Shown here: positions 60,073-64,000 of the stretch, piece by piece
Position numbering within the stretch: position 1 is the stretch's first letter
Layout: every line of letters starts with the position of its first letter
Origin: Myxococcus landrumus
GTDB lineage: Bacteria > Myxococcota > Myxococcia > Myxococcales > Myxococcaceae
Assembly: GCF_017301635.1 (NCBI RefSeq)
Contig: NZ_CP071091.1
Coordinates: 3,236,001 to 3,300,000 of the forward strand
DNA length: 64,000 bases
Reading direction: 5' to 3'
Made by a program: the position numbers and the translations under genes
Notes under the pieces: generated by a model
Seen by the model: the letters and a program-made list of their open reading frames with translations, nothing else
The model's database searches: none
Told to the model about the DNA's origin: nothing

Positions 60073-61515
60073 TCAGTTCGTCTCGCGGAAGATGAGCAGA
60101 CCTCGCGACGACTCCGTGGCGTAGATGTAGCCATCGCCCGGAACCACCACGTTGGTGAGGCCCTCGAAGAACGAGCCTCCGCGGTTGGCGTCGGTTTCGC
60201 GCCACGTGTTGTAGTAGGCCACCTGACGCACGTCGCCCGGGTTGCTCACATCCAGCACGCGCAGACCATCCTGGTAGTACGCGACGTAGAGCTTCGACCC
60301 CGACAACACCATCGAGCGGATGGAGACCTCCTGACGGAGCCGGAACTGCCCCACCTGGAGGATGTTCGCCGGATTCACCACGTCCAGCACGCTCAGGTAC
60401 GAACCCCAGTCCTCACCGCTCGAGAACGCCAGCAGGCGGCCCCCCACGTTGCCCACCGCCATCCCGCGCGACGGAGCAGCGCTGTAGCGGCCCAACAACT
60501 TCGGGTCCGACGGCTTCTTGAAGTCCGACACCGTCAAGCCGAACGTCCACATGCTCGCGTACAGCCTGTCGCCGTGGATCTTCACCTCACGCGGAACCTC
60601 GCTGGCGGACGGCTCGGCGCCCTCGACGAAGTAACGGTCCGCCAGCTTCGGCTCGGCCGGGTTCGTCAACTCGAAGACCAGAATCTCTCCGTTGGGCGCG
60701 GGCGACCCCGCCACCAGGAAGTTGCCCTCCACCGACAGCGTCTCGAACACCACCGACGGCTGCGTCAACGAACGCACGGGCTTGGGGTTCGCCGGGTCCT
60801 CGATGCTGTAGATGACCAGGCCACTCTTCTGGCTCGCCACGTAGAGCAGCGTCCCCGACGCCGCCACGTCGAAGTAGACGTCGTCGGACGGCTTGTACTC
60901 ACCGACCTTCTTCGCCTCGGCGGGATTCCTCACGTCGTAGACGAAGAGCCCTTCCTTCCCCGCGGGGACGTAGGCGTAGCCGCCCACCACCGCCAGCTCC
61001 GACGCGGAACCGCGCGGCAGCGCGACTTCCTTCACGAGCTCCAGCCCGGAGGCTTCGGCCTCACCCTCGCGACGCTCGAGGCGCGCCGCGGTGAAGCTGC
61101 CCTGGAGATCCAACTGCCCGTCCACACACCGACGAAACGTGCCCCGCATCTTGTTGGACGCGGTCGCTTCGCACCCGGCGACGGCGAAGCGAACCTTCCG
61201 GTTGTACGAGTCCAGACTCTCCGACGCCAGGTAGAGCGTGTCGTCGTTGGACTCCTGCTCCGTCACCTGCATGTTGAACATGAGCGGCCCCGAGCCGCCC
61301 GACAGCCGCAGCGCCCCCGCCGAGCCCGTCCCGTCATTCAACTCGACGTTGACGTTCCACACACCCGAGCGCTGCACCTGGGCAAGAGTCGAACGCTGAC
61401 AGGCCGACAGGTTGATGGCGGCAAGATGACACTCCGCCTTGTTCTTGGAGTTGTCGTCCTTGCCGCAACCCAGGGCGAGGACCAGCGTGCTGCTCAGTAG
61501 GTAGAAGCGTCTCAT
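60073..61515 (-). CDS. LVIVD-repeat beta-propeller lipoprotein
   Basis: 480 residues from ATG 61515. Lipobox LVLALGC. Residues ~20-130 form a beta-sandwich-like region with four Cys. From ~150 onward, repeated ~40-residue blades with the LVIVD-type motif (GLFVYDVRNPAEAKKVGEY; GLVIYSIEDPANPKPVRSL; GLRVLDVSNPGDVRQVAYY; and a degraded GLTVSDFKKPSDPKLLGRY). Expect a surface beta-propeller for binding. Function not predictable. It is divergent from the HExxH peptidase gene with a 188-bp shared upstream region. Confidence 0.82.
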   Translation of the reverse strand: MRRFYLLSSTLVLALGCGKDDNSKNKAECHLAAINLSACQRSTLAQVQRSGVWNVNVELNDGTGSAGALRLSGGSGPLMFNMQVTEQESNDDTLYLASESLDSYNRKVRFAVAGCEATASNKMRGTFRRCVDGQLDLQGSFTAARLERREGEAEASGLELVKEVALPRGSASELAVVGGYAYVPAGKEGLFVYDVRNPAEAKKVGEYKPSDDVYFDVAASGTLLYVASQKSGLVIYSIEDPANPKPVRSLTQPSVVFETLSVEGNFLVAGSPAPNGEILVFELTNPAEPKLADRYFVEGAEPSASEVPREVKIHGDRLYASMWTFGLTVSDFKKPSDPKLLGRYSAAPSRGMAVGNVGGRLLAFSSGEDWGSYLSVLDVVNPANILQVGQFRLRQEVSIRSMVLSGSKLYVAYYQDGLRVLDVSNPGDVRQVAYYNTWRETDANRGGSFFEGLTNVVVPGDGYIYATESSRGLLIFRETN

Positions 61516-61631
61516 GGCCCTTATCCATATCGGGCGTTGGCACTCAACAAAAGCACTACGCGCGGCCCTCCCCAGCGCCAACTCCCACCGCCAGGCAAGT
61601 AAACCCAAGGATTTCCACGAGACGCTTGTAT

Positions 61632-61655
61632 AGGCTCGCCTTCGAGAGCGAGCCT
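61632..61655 (+). promoter_or_regulatory. Inverted repeat upstream of the second peptidase gene
   Basis: AGGCTCGC - CTTCGAGA - GCGAGCCT, a perfect 8-bp inverted repeat 49 bp before the GTG start, overlapping a possible -10 (TATAGG at 61630-61635). Could be an operator or a leader hairpin. Confidence 0.5.
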
Positions 61656-61703
61656 CCTAGAAAGCACCTGTCTCGTCAGTACCCCACCCAAGAGGTGACC
61701 TTC

Positions 61704-64000
61704 GTGAACCCCCGTCTCCTCGCCGCCGCCGTGCTGGCGCTGCTCATACCCGAGCTGGCGCTGGCTCAGGTCTTCGTCGTGCCTCGCCGTCCAGGCAAGA
61801 CGCCTGTGAACAGCTTCGAGTTCGAGTGGAGGCACGTCGACATCCTCGTCGGCCCCGATGCCACGGGCATCGCCAAGCCTCCGGAAAGAACAGCGCACGA
61901 CCAGCCTCCCGCCACGCCCGGAGACGTCTCCACGCCTCCCACGGCTCCCCCCAACATGCAGGCCGAGGCGCCCACGGGCTCCTCCCCCACCCTGTCTCCC
62001 AGCCCCACCCCGCAGCTCGCCGGAGCCGATGACGCGGGGACGCCCGATGCGGGTGTGGTGGCCACCGGTGGCGATGACTCGGGCACCCCATCCACGGGCG
62101 TTGCCTCGGGCGGGCCTGGCGCGGAAGACAGCGGCTCGACGCCTTCGCTGTCCGGGAGCGTGTTCGGGTCCGCACCCGATGGCGGCTCGGCGGACGGCGG
62201 CTTCACCTACACCTATGCCAAGTCGCTGGGCACCAAGGCCGGCGGTGTGCGCTTCTACTTCTACGAGCGCGAGCGCATGGTCGCCGAGCGAGCCGCGCCC
62301 CTCATCGAGGAAGCCTACCGGTACCTGGTGGACACCTTTCAGTATGTCCCCACGGAGACCTTCCCCTACATCCTCTACAGCAGCTACCAGGAGTTCCTGC
62401 AGACCAACCTCTTCCCTCTTTCCGAGGGAACGCTGGGTGTCACCAGCACCGAGGACCTGAAGCTGACGCTGCCGTACCTGGGCGACCACCGGCTCTTCGA
62501 GGAGATCAGCACGCACGAGCTGGCGCACCAGTTCACCATCCAGAAGACGCGCACCGTGGCCGAGCAGGCCAAGGTGTTTGGAGATCCGCTCCAGGCGATT
62601 CCGCTGTGGTTCATCGAAGGTATCGCCGAGTTCTACGCCAAGCGGGGCATGGACCCCGAGGCGGAGATGCTGGTGCGGGACCTGCTCGTCAACCCGGACC
62701 TCTACAAGGGCTACGCGTTCCTCGACTTCTTCTCGCCCGGGCCCTACGGCTACCTGTGGATCTACAAGGTGGGCCAGGTGCGCGTGGCCTTCCTCGAGGA
62801 GGAGTACGGCAAGGGCTTCATCCAGCGCGTGCTGGAGGAGTCGCCCCGGCTCGCGGGGGGTTCCAGGGATGCGCCGTCGCTCAAGTTCGAGGAGCTGCTG
62901 GAGCGGCTGACCGGGGATGACCCCAAGCGGCTGTCCGCGCGCTTCGAGAACTGGCTGAAGCGCCGGGCCTACAAGACGTACCTCAGCTCGGAGCAGTCCG
63001 CGCCCGCGCTGGACCTGCTCGACAAGGCGCCGGGCTACATCACCGCCATGACGAGCTCGCCGGACGGGACGGTGCTCGCGGTGCGCACCATCGTGCCGGA
63101 GACGGGCGAGAGCCGGCTGTACCTGATGGACCCTCGCGACGCGGACAAGTCGATGAAGGTCGCCGGTGACGGCGTGCCGGGCATGGAGTCCCTGCATCCC
63201 ATCTCCGGTCGCAGCTTCGCGCTGTCGAAGGACAAGCTGGCCTTCGTCGCCGAAGTCACGGGGCGCGATGTCATCTACGTGCAGGACTACAAGCACACCG
63301 TGGAGAAGCGCGCCCAGGATGTGCTCGTGCGCCGCAACCCCATCCGCACGGGCATCGACCGCGAGGTGGGCACCCAGGTGGAGCTGACGCTGGGTGATCG
63401 CAAGACGTACCGCATCGACAAGCACGGCCTCCTGGCGGCGTACTCGCCGGCGATGTCACCGGATGGCCGCTACGTGGCCTTCATCGGCATCAAGGACGAC
63501 GGCCTGCGCGACGTGTACGTCATCGACCTGGAGGCGGGCTCGGACGCCAAGCCGCTGCAGCTCACCGATGACGTGTTCTCGGAGCGGCAGGTCACCTGGG
63601 GCCCCGCGGGCATCATCTTCTCGTCCGACGCCACGTCCCACCGCAAGTTCAACCTGTTCCGCGTGAAGGTGGACGCGCCCCGGCAGGTGGAGCGGCTGAC
63701 GAGCGAGGAGCGAGACCACGCCGACCCCGTCGCCCTGGCGGATGGCCGCGTGTTCTTCACCGCATTCAACAACAGCAGCTCCGACCTGCATGAGCTCATG
63801 GCCGACGGCCGCATCGTCCGCCGCACGGACCTGACCACGGGCGTGTTCGAACCCGGCCCTGGCCCCGAAGGCAGCCTGTGGATGCTCTTCCACGTGTCGG
63901 GTGAGCGCAAACCCGCGGTGCTCCGGCCTCCGCGCATGCTGGCGCTCGACGTGGCCCCGGAGCCTCCGCCCGAGCCGCCCAACCCGCTGGCGGTGCGGCC
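61704..64000 (+). CDS. Secreted zinc peptidase (HExxH) with beta-propeller, 3' truncated by the window
   Basis: Starts at GTG 61704 (AGAGGTG upstream); still open at 64000 after 765 codons. A signal peptide ends at LALAQ. Pro/Ser/Gly-rich linker (~50-160), then an MA-type peptidase domain: HELAH (residues 271-275) with the third ligand Glu in FIEGIAEFYA (E305), so a complete gluzincin site. From ~440, TolB/WD40-like beta-propeller repeats (TAMTSSPDGTVLAVRTIV; AYSPAMSPDGRYVAFIGIKD; TWGPAGIIFSSDATS). Similar large proteins often end in an outer-membrane barrel, which would lie beyond this window. Likely surface proteolysis. Confidence 0.8.
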   Translation, partial: MNPRLLAAAVLALLIPELALAQVFVVPRRPGKTPVNSFEFEWRHVDILVGPDATGIAKPPERTAHDQPPATPGDVSTPPTAPPNMQAEAPTGSSPTLSPSPTPQLAGADDAGTPDAGVVATGGDDSGTPSTGVASGGPGAEDSGSTPSLSGSVFGSAPDGGSADGGFTYTYAKSLGTKAGGVRFYFYERERMVAERAAPLIEEAYRYLVDTFQYVPTETFPYILYSSYQEFLQTNLFPLSEGTLGVTSTEDLKLTLPYLGDHRLFEEISTHELAHQFTIQKTRTVAEQAKVFGDPLQAIPLWFIEGIAEFYAKRGMDPEAEMLVRDLLVNPDLYKGYAFLDFFSPGPYGYLWIYKVGQVRVAFLEEEYGKGFIQRVLEESPRLAGGSRDAPSLKFEELLERLTGDDPKRLSARFENWLKRRAYKTYLSSEQSAPALDLLDKAPGYITAMTSSPDGTVLAVRTIVPETGESRLYLMDPRDADKSMKVAGDGVPGMESLHPISGRSFALSKDKLAFVAEVTGRDVIYVQDYKHTVEKRAQDVLVRRNPIRTGIDREVGTQVELTLGDRKTYRIDKHGLLAAYSPAMSPDGRYVAFIGIKDDGLRDVYVIDLEAGSDAKPLQLTDDVFSERQVTWGPAGIIFSSDATSHRKFNLFRVKVDAPRQVERLTSEERDHADPVALADGRVFFTAFNNSSSDLHELMADGRIVRRTDLTTGVFEPGPGPEGSLWMLFHVSGERKPAVLRPPRMLALDVAPEPPPEPPNPLAVR

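Noticed and set aside
61516-61560. A CCCGATAT sequence upstream of the LVIVD lipoprotein as a sigma-28 promoter
   Set aside because: The -10 mismatches at the last base, the -35 core is wrong, and it is almost at the start codon.

Overview
The window is very GC-rich, almost gap-free and coded on both strands. Gene content points to a predatory myxobacterium of the Myxococcaceae (Myxococcus, Corallococcus or relatives): PEGA, FHA, LVIVD and TPR lipoproteins, a MoxR/DUF58 operon, and a non-flagellar type III secretion (T3SS) locus of the kind reported for Myxococcus. I see no tRNA, rRNA, CRISPR array, insertion sequence or phage gene. Every call is by eye from translated sequence and known motifs; no database search was run.

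Layout. 1-10 kb: topoisomerase IV (parC C-terminus, parE), two PEGA-domain secreted proteins, an SppA-type protease fused to an outer-membrane-like domain, and rho with a long low-complexity N-terminal extension. 10-17 kb: a tightly overlapped operon (zinc-ribbon protein, DUF4129, DUF4350, MoxR ATPase, DUF58) converging on a SpoIIM-like protein and a divergent inorganic pyrophosphatase. 17-29 kb: a lipoprotein HExxH peptidase with TPR-like repeats, a 5'-nucleotidase-like lipoprotein with eroded metal motifs, an orphan membrane protein, a non-coding tract with a ~91-96-bp tandem repeat, a three-part NTT transporter/HEAT/cyclic-nucleotide-binding fusion, an RDD protein, a small barrel, a TPR lipoprotein and a twin-FHA membrane protein.

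29.5-50.5 kb, minus strand: a complete export core (SctV, U, T, S, R), a FliO homologue, the cytoplasmic complex (SctN, L, O, Q, P-like), the SctJ ring lipoprotein, an SctI rod protein, three SycD-like TPR proteins and several small probable substrates. It has more flagellar character than an ordinary injectisome. It carries FliO. An SctQ has a FliM-like middle domain. Where SctK would be expected there is a protein that reads as a full FliG followed by a 400-residue disordered repeat tail. It also encodes a FliA-family (sigma-28) sigma factor. The only two sigma-28-like promoter boxes I found in non-coding DNA (NCCGATAA with a 15-bp spacer) lie 65-66 bp upstream of two small genes, whose products share with SctI a C-terminal helical module like that of needle/rod subunits. 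No secretin, translocon or canonical SctD is visible; the twin-FHA protein next to sctV is the best SctD candidate. My reading is a T3SS of intermediate flagellum/injectisome type, with a flagellum-style sigma checkpoint driving needle-like subunits.

51-64 kb, plus strand: a small secreted protein with a strong terminator, then a GbsR/MarR regulator behind a 38-bp palindromic operator heading an operon of ABC ATPase, two FtsX/MacB-type permeases, a LolA-like carrier and an outer-membrane barrel (a dedicated Lol-like export route), a coiled-coil secreted protein, an LVIVD beta-propeller lipoprotein, and the start of a second HExxH peptidase running off the window.
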